The notes beneath the pieces were generated by a model, which searched no databases, was not told the DNA's origin, and was given only the letters and a program-made list of their open reading frames with translations. Of a stretch of DNA of 39,168 bases, positions 18,295-26,444 are shown piece by piece. Source of the DNA: Curvibacter sp. (GTDB taxonomy: Bacteria > Pseudomonadota > Gammaproteobacteria > Burkholderiales > Burkholderiaceae_C); assembly GCA_019233055.1 (NCBI GenBank), contig JAFAMV010000042.1, positions 1 to 39,168 on the forward strand. Direction: 5' to 3'. Positions within the stretch are counted from its first letter, which is position 1; every line of letters starts with the position of its first letter. A program made the translations under genes and the position numbers.

Positions 18295-19653
18295 ATGTCT
18301 TCTCAATTCAACCAGTCTCAACAGACCAGTCAACACACCCAACTCACCAACCACCAGCAGACCCATCGGGTCATGGAGATGTTCGCAGGCATCGGTGGAT
18401 TCCATCATGGTCTGCAGCGCGCCAACAGTGCGGTGCGCGCAGTCACTGGACGCACGCCTTATCAAGTGGTCTGGGCGAACCAGTGGGAACCCGCCCGCAA
18501 GGCCCAGCATGCGGCCCAGGTTTACGCCGAGCGCACCGGACTCGAGGTCATCAACCGCGACATCAACGAGGTGCTCAAGGACGAGGCCGAGCTGAAGCGC
18601 ATCGACGACCTGGCGCCCAACATGCTTGTCGGCGGATTCCCCTGCCAAGACTATTCAGTGGCCAACTCCGGCGCGGCCGGCTTGGCAGGCGCCAAGGGGT
18701 CGCTTTGGTGGTCCATCCATGCCATGCTGCAACAGCGCCTTGATGCGGGCCTCCCTATCGAGACAGTGCTGCTGGAGAACGTGGACCGGCTGCTGGCCTC
18801 ACCTAAGGGCGCACCGGGCCAGGACTTCGCGGTCATCCTGGCCAGCCTGCAGAGGCTGGGCTATGCCGTGACCTGGCAGGTGGTCAACGCGGGCGACTAT
18901 GGCTACCCGCAGCGCCGCCGCCGCACCTACATCCTGGCCGTCCACGAGACGACGAGCCAGTACCAGGCCTGCGTGGCCGCCACCGGCCAAGCGCGCAGTT
19001 GGCTGGTTCAGCGTGCGCCACTGGCCCGGGCCTTCCCGGTCCAGGCCGATGGTCGCATGACGTGCTTCGCCGTCGGAGGCGACGAACAGGCGGCGTTGCA
19101 GCAGTACCGGCCCACGTCCTCGGGTCGGTCTCAATTCGCCAACGCCGGCCTGTGCGTTGACGGCAAGGTCTGGACCATCAAGACCAAGGCGATGGCACCA
19201 GTCGATGTCAGCGAGTTCGTCGGCCGGCCCCAGCCGTTGACTCTAGGCGACGTGGTGGCCGCCACGGGTAACGTGCCGGAGGCGTGCTTCATCGACGACA
19301 AGGAGCTGGCTCGATGGGAGCAGGTCAAGGGTGCCAAGAGCATCCCACGAACGGCCAGCACTGGCTACCAGTACACCTTCAGCGAGGGCGCGATGCCTTT
19401 CCCCGACCGACTGGACCGTGCTGCGCGAACCATCATCACCAGCGAGCTGGGCGGTTCGGCCTCCCGCACCCGCCATGTCATTCGCCACAGTGATGGACGC
19501 CTGCGTCGGTTGACGGCGGAGGAACTGGAGGTGGCATTCCAGTTCCCGCACGGCTACACAGCGGGCCTAAGCGATGCGCAGCGGTCGCTGCTGCTCGGCA
19601 ATGCCGTGATGCCTGGGGTCATCGAACGCATCGCGCGAGTGGTCGCGGACTGA
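18295..19653 (+). CDS. DNA (cytosine-5-)-methyltransferase
   Basis: A 452-residue enzyme that transfers a methyl group from SAM to carbon 5 of cytosine. All key motifs are in order: motif I FAGIGG at residues 30-35, motif IV GFPCQ with catalytic Cys117, motif VI ENV at 161-163, motif VIII YPQRRRR near 204-210, and motif X LLGNAVMP near the C-terminus. A variable target-recognition region lies between motifs VIII and X (about 225-410). I chose ATG 18295; the N-terminal 25 residues are a Gln/Thr/Ser/His-rich tail before the first strand. No restriction endonuclease partner is adjacent: a strong terminator and a small opposing gene separate it from the defence operon, so it may be a solitary enzyme. 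Confidence 0.93.
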   Translation: MSSQFNQSQQTSQHTQLTNHQQTHRVMEMFAGIGGFHHGLQRANSAVRAVTGRTPYQVVWANQWEPARKAQHAAQVYAERTGLEVINRDINEVLKDEAELKRIDDLAPNMLVGGFPCQDYSVANSGAAGLAGAKGSLWWSIHAMLQQRLDAGLPIETVLLENVDRLLASPKGAPGQDFAVILASLQRLGYAVTWQVVNAGDYGYPQRRRRTYILAVHETTSQYQACVAATGQARSWLVQRAPLARAFPVQADGRMTCFAVGGDEQAALQQYRPTSSGRSQFANAGLCVDGKVWTIKTKAMAPVDVSEFVGRPQPLTLGDVVAATGNVPEACFIDDKELARWEQVKGAKSIPRTASTGYQYTFSEGAMPFPDRLDRAARTIITSELGGSASRTRHVIRHSDGRLRRLTAEELEVAFQFPHGYTAGLSDAQRSLLLGNAVMPGVIERIARVVAD

Positions 19654-19674
19654 GTCCGACCTATACCAACCAGA

Positions 19675-19699
19675 ACGGGCGCCTTCGGGCGCCCGTTTT
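19675..19699 (+). terminator. Intrinsic terminator after the C5 methyltransferase gene
   Basis: A perfect 9-bp stem (ACGGGCGCC / GGCGCCCGT) closed by a TTCG tetraloop is followed by T residues. It lies 21 bases after the stop codon. Confidence 0.92.
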
Positions 19700-19793
19700 G
19701 CTTCTAGCTCCAGGTCACCGCGTCCGTGAATGAACGCGGATCTCGCGGCGAACCATCGGCAACCGGCGTCCGCAGAACGCATCAGACTTGCAA

Positions 19794-20030
19794 CTACCAG
19801 TCTGAGCCAGAGCTAAATGAGTCTCCACTGAAGCTGGAGAAGGCGTCTGACCCGATTGAGCTTGGCATGTCGGACATGGTGAAACTACAGCCAAACGGAT
19901 TGCCTGCGACATCGAAGCCGCCGCCCTCCAACATGGGCAAGCCGGTTGAAGGGTTGACGGACGGCCCAGCCACCTCTGGGGTGGCGCTTGAACCGCCGCT
20001 TTGGCTGAACAGCCAGGACCAAATCGACAT
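19794..20030 (-). CDS. Small conserved protein of unknown function (78 residues)
   Basis: The ATG at 20030 (MSIWSWLF) is preceded by GGAG 6 bases upstream, a good ribosome-binding site. The sequence has the layout of a small proteobacterial family I recall: a hydrophobic start, a central NPSTGLPM followed by FDVAGNPFG, and a Ser/Asp-rich tail ending SGSDW. The family has no known function. It opposes the methyltransferase and is divergent from the defence operon. Confidence that it is a real gene comes from the ribosome-binding site and the family-like motifs rather than from length. Confidence 0.65.
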   Translation of the reverse strand: MSIWSWLFSQSGGSSATPEVAGPSVNPSTGLPMLEGGGFDVAGNPFGCSFTMSDMPSSIGSDAFSSFSGDSFSSGSDW

Positions 20031-20054
20031 AGAGACTCCTGCAAGGTTGAACGT

Positions 20055-20092
20055 GTGAATGGACTGCATCCAACCGTAGATAGTCCATTCAC
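20055..20092. promoter_or_regulatory. 11-bp inverted repeat in the divergent region before the defence operon
   Basis: GTGAATGGACT at 20055-20065 and AGTCCATTCAC at 20082-20092 are perfect inverse complements separated by 16 bases, extendable by CG/CG pairs with one wobble. It sits 25 bases upstream of the small minus-strand gene and about 180 bases upstream of the HTH gene, a plausible operator for the HTH protein. Confidence 0.5.
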
Positions 20093-20269
20093 GCGCTCAT
20101 CGTCAATGTCGATCACGGAGATCGTCAAGCATTGATCGACCAAAGTTACAGGTGATGGCGCCGCCCAGGCCAGATGTGATCACTCATTGATGGTTCGACA
20201 CAGAGCGACGGCATTGCACAGCCATGCACTCTCTTACACTACGTGGCAGAGCCAATTCATCGTTGCCAC

Positions 20270-20491
20270 ATGAAAACCGACCTTGCCATTGTCATGACCG
20301 TTGAGGAAGTCGCGGACTACCTGCGCGTCAATCGGCGCACGGTCTATCGCCTTACGGTCAGCCGTAAGTTGCCGGGCTTCAAGGTCGGTGCGACTTGGCG
20401 CTTCAAGCGCGCTGACATCGACGACTGGATCGCCGCCCAAGCAGCAAGCCCGCTTGCCGAGGGCCCGGCCGAGGGGAGGCGCACACGATGA
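20270..20491 (+). CDS. Excisionase-type helix-turn-helix DNA-binding protein
   Basis: A 73-residue protein starting at ATG 20270 (MKTDLAIVMTVEEVADYL); a GTG at 20243 is an alternative, and neither has a strong ribosome-binding site. The sequence TVEEVADYLRVNRRTVYRL...GFKVGATWRFKRADIDDWI is the classic MerR-like/excisionase-family winged HTH. Its stop overlaps the ATG of the SNF2-type helicase gene (ATGA at 20488-20491), so it heads the operon. It could be an operon regulator or the recombination directionality factor of the serine recombinase; the tight coupling favours regulation. It ends in an Ala/Glu/Arg tail. Confidence 0.85.
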   Translation: MKTDLAIVMTVEEVADYLRVNRRTVYRLTVSRKLPGFKVGATWRFKRADIDDWIAAQAASPLAEGPAEGRRTR

Positions 20492-23400
20492 AGCTGGTTC
20501 AAAACCGGGGTTCCGACCGTGCTATCGACCTGCTGCGCCCGTACTTCAAGGCGGGCCAGGCGCTGGCGCTCATGACGCCGACCTTCTCGCTCCATGCCTA
20601 CGCGGAGCTACGCGACGCCCTGGCACGTTTGAACGGCACCCAGCTCATCCTGCCGGGCGAAGGCCAAGACCTGGAGATTCAGGGCGGTGAAGGCGATCGA
20701 GCAGCCCGCAATCGCCTGCAGACCCGGTGGCTTGCCAACCAGTGCGCAGCGTGGCTTCAGGGCAATGTGGAGGTACGGCAGGCGCCCGGTCGGATCCCGC
20801 AGGGCACGGCTGTACTGCGTAACGCGGAGGGCACACCTGAGCAAGTCATCATGGGGTCAGTGGGTATGAGCACGGAAGGTCTAGGGCTGACGCCTGGCAA
20901 TCCCCTGAGCCTGACCCAAGCCTCTGAGAACACTGCAGAAGCCGCCATGCTGGCCCAATGGTTTGACCAGCAATGGAAGACGCTGCCGTCGGCCACTGAG
21001 TCTGCCGACGCCGCGCGACAGGCACTGCTCGACCGGCTGAAGTCCATCGGCGAGCACCGGGCCCCGTTCGCAATCTACGCGCTGATGCTGAACCACTTGT
21101 TCGGCGGCCGAGAGGACGCACTGGACGAAGAACGAATCGTCAAGTCAGCCACCGGCATTCGCAATACAGTGGTCTGGAAAAAGCTGTTCAAGTTCCAGCG
21201 GGATGGCGTGGTAGGCGCCATCGACAAGTTGGCGCGCTTTGGCGGCTGCATCATCGCGGACAGCGTGGGCCTGGGTAAGACCTTCGAGGCCTTGGCTGTA
21301 ATCAAGTATCACGAGCTGCGCAACGATCGGGTTCTGGTTCTGGCGCCCAAGCGCCTGCGCGACAACTGGACGCTGTACAAGGCCAACGACAAGCGCAACA
21401 TCCTGGCGGCGGACCGGTTCAACTACGACGTGTTGAACCACACCGACCTGTCGCGCGACGGCGGCCACTCGGGCGACATAGACCTGTCCCACGTGAACTG
21501 GGGCAACTACGACCTGGTCGTAATCGACGAGAGCCACAACTTCCGCAATAAGAAGTCTCCCAGGAAAGACACCGAGACGCGCTACGACCGGCTGATGCGC
21601 AAGATCATCCGGGAAGGGGTCAAGACCCGGGTCTTGATGCTGTCAGCCACTCCGGTGAACAACCGGCTGACCGATCTACGCAACCAAATCGCCTTCGCCA
21701 CCGAGGGCGACGACACGGCACTGGCCGACTACGGCATCGCCAGCATCCAGCAAACCACGCGCAAGGCGCAAATCCAGTTCAACCGCTGGCTTGGCCTTGA
21801 AGAGTCCGAGCGCACACCCACGGGTTTGATTGAGATGCTGGGCTTCGATTACTTCACGCTGTTGGACCACCTAACCATTGCGAGGTCGCGCCGGCACATC
21901 CAGAAGTACTACGGTACCCAGGAGACTGGACGCTTCCCGGACCGCCGGCCGCCCATCAACATCAAGGCTGATGTGGACCGGGCGGGCCAGTTCCGCGCCA
22001 TCAGGGACATCAACCTGGAGATTCGGCGCCTGAATCTGGCCGCTTACGCGCCGCTACGCTACGTGCTGCCGCACAAGCAGGCAGCCTACGACGCCAAGTA
22101 CAGCACTGAGATCCGAGGCGGCGAGAGCTTCTTCCGCCAGGCCGACCGCGAGGAAAGCCTCATCCACCTGCTGCGGGTGAACGTGCTCAAACGCATGGAG
22201 AGCGCGGTATCGTCGTTCGCACTAACACTGCAGCGGCAACTTCGCGACGTGGAGGCGGTGCTCGCACAGATTGAGCAGCATGCCGACCAGGCAGCCAACG
22301 GCAACGGCATCGAAGAGCTGGACATTGCCGACGTGGACATCGAAGACCCCGCCTTCGAGGCGCTGCTGGTGGGCCGCAAGGTAAAGGTTCTGCTGGGCGA
22401 CGTGGACCTCATCCGGTGGCGCCAGGACTTGGTCGAGGACCGCAACCGCCTGGACACGCTGCTGGCCGCTGCCCAGCAGGTGGACGCGGCGCGCGACGCG
22501 AAGCTCGCGAAGCTGCGCGACATGGTCGAGGATAAGTGCCGCCACCCTATCAACGACGGCAACCGCAAGATCATCGTCTTCACGGCGTTCTCGGACACCG
22601 CCCAGTACCTCTACGCCAATTTGGCGCCGTGGGCCAAGGCTACGCTGAGCATCGACACCGCCCTGGTGACCGGCAGCGCCGGCATCCAGACAACGCTGCC
22701 TGGCCTGCGTAAGAGCATGAGCAACGTGCTGTCGGCATTCGCGCCTCGCGCCAAGGAGCGCCCGACCGACATGGCAGGTGAGGGCGAGATTGACCTGCTG
22801 ATTGCGACCGACTGCATATCCGAGGGCCAAAACTTGCAGGACTGCGACTGGCTCATCAACTACGACATCCACTGGAACCCGGTTCGCATCATCCAGCGCT
22901 TCGGCCGCATCGACCGCATCGGCTCGCCTAACCGCAGCATTCAGTTGGTCAACTTCTGGCCGAACATCGCCCTCGACGAGTACATCAATCTGGAACAGCG
23001 CGTTAGCGGGCGCATGGTGTTGCTGGACGTGTCGGCCACCGGTGAGGAGAACCTCATCGAGCAACAGTCTGGCGATCCGATGAATGACCTGGAGTACCGC
23101 CGCAAGCAGCTCTTGAAGCTGCAGGACTCTGTCATCGACATGGAAGACCTCAGCAGCGGGGTCTCTATCACCGACTTGACGCTATCAGACTTCCGCATCG
23201 ACCTGGCCCAGTTCCTCCGCGAACATCCGGCGGTGCTGGAGGGCATGCCGCTCGGCGCCCACGCGGTTACGAGCAGCATCGATGCCGACATTGAGCCCGG
23301 CATCATCTTCTGCCTTCGGGCCGAAGGTGCAGGGGCAAGCAAGGCCCCGGCCGGCGCGGGATCTGGCGATTACCCACTGGCGCCGATCTACCTAGCCCAT

Positions 23401-23766
23401 GTGGGCGACGACGGCACTACGGTGCTGCCCTATCCGCAAGCCAAGCGCATCCTGGACCGCCTCAAGCGCCTGGCTTTGGGCCGCGAGCTGCCCGACCTAG
23501 GCGCCAGCAACCGCCACGACAAGAACACCCGCCACGGCGAGGACATGAGGCACGCCCAGAAGTTGCTGGCCTCGGCAGTGGCCTCGGTGGTCGGCAAGGC
23601 CGAAGAGCGTGCCGTCGCGAGCTTGTTCTCGCCTGGCGGCACGCACGCCATCAAGGGCGAGTTCGCTGGGACAGGTGACTTCGAGGTGCTGGCATTCATG
23701 GTGGTTCTGTCCACCCAAAACACAAAGGGAGCAACGCATGAGCATGGAGCACAGCCAACGCCTTGA
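20488..23766 (+). CDS. SNF2-type SF2 helicase/translocase with degenerate PLD-like N-terminal domain
   Basis: A 1092-residue protein. Residues 1-170 resemble the phospholipase-D-like domain often fused to such helicases (GSVGMSTEGLGLTPGN matches the GS-N-T-GL-N end of an HKD motif), but the expected His-x-Lys is absent (RIPQGTAVL). The ATPase core has DSVGLGKT at 258-265, DESHN at 347-351, SATP at 386-389 and QRFGRIDR at 803-810, with a long helical insertion (about 540-690) between lobes. It should translocate on double-stranded DNA using ATP. It is the second gene of the operon and overlaps the next gene by 29 bases. Helicases of this build accompany several restriction-type defence systems, including type III-like loci. 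Confidence 0.88.
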   Translation: MKLVQNRGSDRAIDLLRPYFKAGQALALMTPTFSLHAYAELRDALARLNGTQLILPGEGQDLEIQGGEGDRAARNRLQTRWLANQCAAWLQGNVEVRQAPGRIPQGTAVLRNAEGTPEQVIMGSVGMSTEGLGLTPGNPLSLTQASENTAEAAMLAQWFDQQWKTLPSATESADAARQALLDRLKSIGEHRAPFAIYALMLNHLFGGREDALDEERIVKSATGIRNTVVWKKLFKFQRDGVVGAIDKLARFGGCIIADSVGLGKTFEALAVIKYHELRNDRVLVLAPKRLRDNWTLYKANDKRNILAADRFNYDVLNHTDLSRDGGHSGDIDLSHVNWGNYDLVVIDESHNFRNKKSPRKDTETRYDRLMRKIIREGVKTRVLMLSATPVNNRLTDLRNQIAFATEGDDTALADYGIASIQQTTRKAQIQFNRWLGLEESERTPTGLIEMLGFDYFTLLDHLTIARSRRHIQKYYGTQETGRFPDRRPPINIKADVDRAGQFRAIRDINLEIRRLNLAAYAPLRYVLPHKQAAYDAKYSTEIRGGESFFRQADREESLIHLLRVNVLKRMESAVSSFALTLQRQLRDVEAVLAQIEQHADQAANGNGIEELDIADVDIEDPAFEALLVGRKVKVLLGDVDLIRWRQDLVEDRNRLDTLLAAAQQVDAARDAKLAKLRDMVEDKCRHPINDGNRKIIVFTAFSDTAQYLYANLAPWAKATLSIDTALVTGSAGIQTTLPGLRKSMSNVLSAFAPRAKERPTDMAGEGEIDLLIATDCISEGQNLQDCDWLINYDIHWNPVRIIQRFGRIDRIGSPNRSIQLVNFWPNIALDEYINLEQRVSGRMVLLDVSATGEENLIEQQSGDPMNDLEYRRKQLLKLQDSVIDMEDLSSGVSITDLTLSDFRIDLAQFLREHPAVLEGMPLGAHAVTSSIDADIEPGIIFCLRAEGAGASKAPAGAGSGDYPLAPIYLAHVGDDGTTVLPYPQAKRILDRLKRLALGRELPDLGASNRHDKNTRHGEDMRHAQKLLASAVASVVGKAEERAVASLFSPGGTHAIKGEFAGTGDFEVLAFMVVLSTQNTKGATHEHGAQPTP

Positions 23767-26428
23767 GCCGCTGGCAAAAGATGTCGTCGATAAGCTCGAC
23801 ACCGTGGCGAGTACAGCCCGGCAGTGGCTGGCCACCCCCCGCCGTCTTGGTATCGACGCCTTGGCAGTCGGCGGGAACACACTGAACTCGGACCGAGCAG
23901 CGCGAGCGCTCGACGATGTCAATCAGGCCAACGAGACCGCATACCGAAAGCTGGCCAGCGAGCCAGCCATCGCGCGGGTTATCGCTGAAGATGACGACGG
24001 GCACCTCACCACCTACTACTTCTGCCGCGCCGAGCAAGGTCTTGCTAACTTGGGCTTAGTCAGTTATCGCGCACCGGTTGGGCGGCTGGCTTCGCTGCCG
24101 GTCGGCGAGGAGTACGTCCGGCCCGATGGCAAGGCATTGATCGTTGTCGAGCGAGCGCAGTTGCGCCCCTCGCCTCTGGCCGGGGCTTGGGACGCCTACA
24201 CGGTCCTTCAGTCGGAAGATGCACCAACGGTCACCATCGAATCGCTGCGCAAGCTGCTTGATCGACACCCAGAGCTGGCCGAACCCGGCGAGGACCTGGT
24301 CGCCCAGCTGCTGGCGAGTGCCGAGGCCAGCCAGAATGTCATCGAGGGCATGAAGCGCAGTGTCATCACCAAGATGGGCCTACGCGACCAGCCGGTGCTG
24401 GACCAGTTCCAAGACGAGATCTTCCGCCTGCCACTCAATCGCCGGGTCCTGTTGCTGGGGCCTCCGGGCACGGGCAAGACGACAACGCTGATCCGTCGCC
24501 TAGGGCAGAAGCTCGATGTCCAGTTTCTGGACGAGGACGAGCAGCGCGTAGCCGAGGAGCTTGCCCAGAGTCAGCAGGTGCCGCACGGGAAGAGCTGGCT
24601 GATGTTCACGCCGACGGAGCTGTTGAAGCAGTACCTGAAGGAGGCCTTTGCCCGTGAAGGTATCCCAGCACCGGATCAGAACATCCGCACTTGGGCTGAC
24701 CACCGTCGCGACCTGGCAAGGCAGACCTTCGGCGTCCTGCGTACCGCAACAGGCGGCGGCACCTTCGTGCTCAAGGAGGTGAACAGCCTGCAGCCGACGG
24801 CCGTGACCCAGCCGATTGCGTGGTTCGAAGACTTTCAAGCCTGGCAAGGCGCCGCTTACCGGACCGAGCTCATGGAGAGCGCGCAGGCGCTGGCCGCTGC
24901 TGGGCTGGCAACAGCTCAGCAACTGGGCATGCGCCTGCAAGCTCCCCTCAAAGAGGATGGTCCGTGGCCGGGAACATTCACGGCGTTGGCGGGTGAACTG
25001 CCCGCCATTCAGGCATTTGTATCGCGACTCAAGGACGAGACCGATGCCACCATCAAAGCCGCGCTGAACTCCCAACTCGCCCGCAACCGGAGTTTGGTGA
25101 GCGAACTGGCGAAGTTCATCGAGAGCCTGCAGCAAGCGGCCGATAGCGATGCTGACGATGACCAAGACGCCGAGGATGACGAAGATGTGGCTGCGCCCAA
25201 AGTCGGCCCAGGGGCCGCAATCAATGCCTACATGCAGGCAGTCCGCACGCAGGCCCGCAATGCCGCAGCCAAGCGATCCACCAACAAGACCACCCGCAAC
25301 GGCAAGGTCATCGAGTGGTTGGGCGACCGCACGCTGGCACCCGCCGAGCTGACAGCCCTCGGAATAAACCTGCTCCTCCAGGCCCATGCCCGCCGATTTG
25401 TAAACCCGGTCAAGCGCTACGTCGATGGCATCCAGAAGCGCTACCGAGCGTTCCGAAAGGTTCGCCAGGACGAAGGCCGGTGGTATGCGAAGGCTGGGTA
25501 CGAGGCACGTGAGCTGAATCCGCTTGAGCTGGATCTCGTCCTACTGGCGATTCTCCGGTCTGCTGGTGAGCTGCTGCAGCGCCCCACAGTGATGCGTGAC
25601 ATCGACAGCCCAGCCTGGGCTTCCCTGAAGCCCGTGCTGGCCGCTCTGCGCAGCCAGGTCGTCGTCGATGAGGCCACCGACTTCTCACCGATTCAACTGG
25701 CCTGCATGGCGGCGCTCGCGCACCCCCGCCTGCGTTCGTTCTTCGCCTGTGGCGACTTCAACCAGCGGCTGACCACCTGGGGCGCCCGCTCCGCCGACGA
25801 GCTGCAGTGGGTCTTCGCGGACTTTGACATTCGGCGTGTCAACGTCTCCTACCGCCAGAGCCGCCAACTCAACGAACTCGCGCGAGACATCATCGCCTGT
25901 GTCGGCGGTTCCGACCAAGATGCCACCCTACCCGCCGAGGTCAACAACGAGGGCGGACCTCCGGTGCTTCTGGAGTACGCATCTCTTGAGGACGCCGTAG
26001 GCTGGCTGGCTGCGAGGATTCAGTGGATCGACCGGTTCCTTGACGGACGACTCCCGTCTACCGCGATCTTCGTCAACTCAGAAGCCGAGGTTGAACCGGT
26101 TGCCAATGCGCTGAACCTGGCACTCGCCAACCAGAACATTCAGGTAGTCGCCTGTCGTGAAGGCCAGGCCGTCGGGCAGGAGAGCAATGTCCGGGTCTTC
26201 GATGTTCAGCACATCAAGGGGCTGGAGTTCGAGGCCGTCTTCTTCGTGGGCATCGATCAATTGGCCACCGCCCGTCCGGAGCTGTTTGACAAGTTTCTCT
26301 ACGTTGGGGCCACTCGCGCTGCGCAGTACCTGGGCGTGACCTGCAGCGCAGCCTTGCCGCTCGTGCTGGAGCCTCTGCGCAAGCATTTCGGTACGACCTG
26401 GGATGCCACCCAGTCCGAACAGTCGTGA
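23738..26428 (+). CDS. UvrD/PcrA-like SF1 helicase
   Basis: An 896-residue protein. I chose ATG 23738 because AAAGGGA lies 7 bases upstream; the longer frame from 23609 reads inside the helicase gene. Walker A LLLGPPGTGKT is at residues 238-248, Walker B VVVDEATDFSP at about 641-651, and a UvrD-type C-terminal lobe has VQHIKGLEFE at 823-832 and YVGATRAA near 857-864. A very acidic stretch (residues 469-483, almost all Asp/Glu) lies in the middle, perhaps a flexible linker. The N-terminal 220 residues match nothing I recognise. SF1A helicases of this type unwind or strip proteins from DNA; here it probably serves the defence complex. Confidence 0.85.
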   Translation: MSMEHSQRLEPLAKDVVDKLDTVASTARQWLATPRRLGIDALAVGGNTLNSDRAARALDDVNQANETAYRKLASEPAIARVIAEDDDGHLTTYYFCRAEQGLANLGLVSYRAPVGRLASLPVGEEYVRPDGKALIVVERAQLRPSPLAGAWDAYTVLQSEDAPTVTIESLRKLLDRHPELAEPGEDLVAQLLASAEASQNVIEGMKRSVITKMGLRDQPVLDQFQDEIFRLPLNRRVLLLGPPGTGKTTTLIRRLGQKLDVQFLDEDEQRVAEELAQSQQVPHGKSWLMFTPTELLKQYLKEAFAREGIPAPDQNIRTWADHRRDLARQTFGVLRTATGGGTFVLKEVNSLQPTAVTQPIAWFEDFQAWQGAAYRTELMESAQALAAAGLATAQQLGMRLQAPLKEDGPWPGTFTALAGELPAIQAFVSRLKDETDATIKAALNSQLARNRSLVSELAKFIESLQQAADSDADDDQDAEDDEDVAAPKVGPGAAINAYMQAVRTQARNAAAKRSTNKTTRNGKVIEWLGDRTLAPAELTALGINLLLQAHARRFVNPVKRYVDGIQKRYRAFRKVRQDEGRWYAKAGYEARELNPLELDLVLLAILRSAGELLQRPTVMRDIDSPAWASLKPVLAALRSQVVVDEATDFSPIQLACMAALAHPRLRSFFACGDFNQRLTTWGARSADELQWVFADFDIRRVNVSYRQSRQLNELARDIIACVGGSDQDATLPAEVNNEGGPPVLLEYASLEDAVGWLAARIQWIDRFLDGRLPSTAIFVNSEAEVEPVANALNLALANQNIQVVACREGQAVGQESNVRVFDVQHIKGLEFEAVFFVGIDQLATARPELFDKFLYVGATRAAQYLGVTCSAALPLVLEPLRKHFGTTWDATQSEQS

Positions 26429-26444
26429 CAGCAAGGCAGACACC

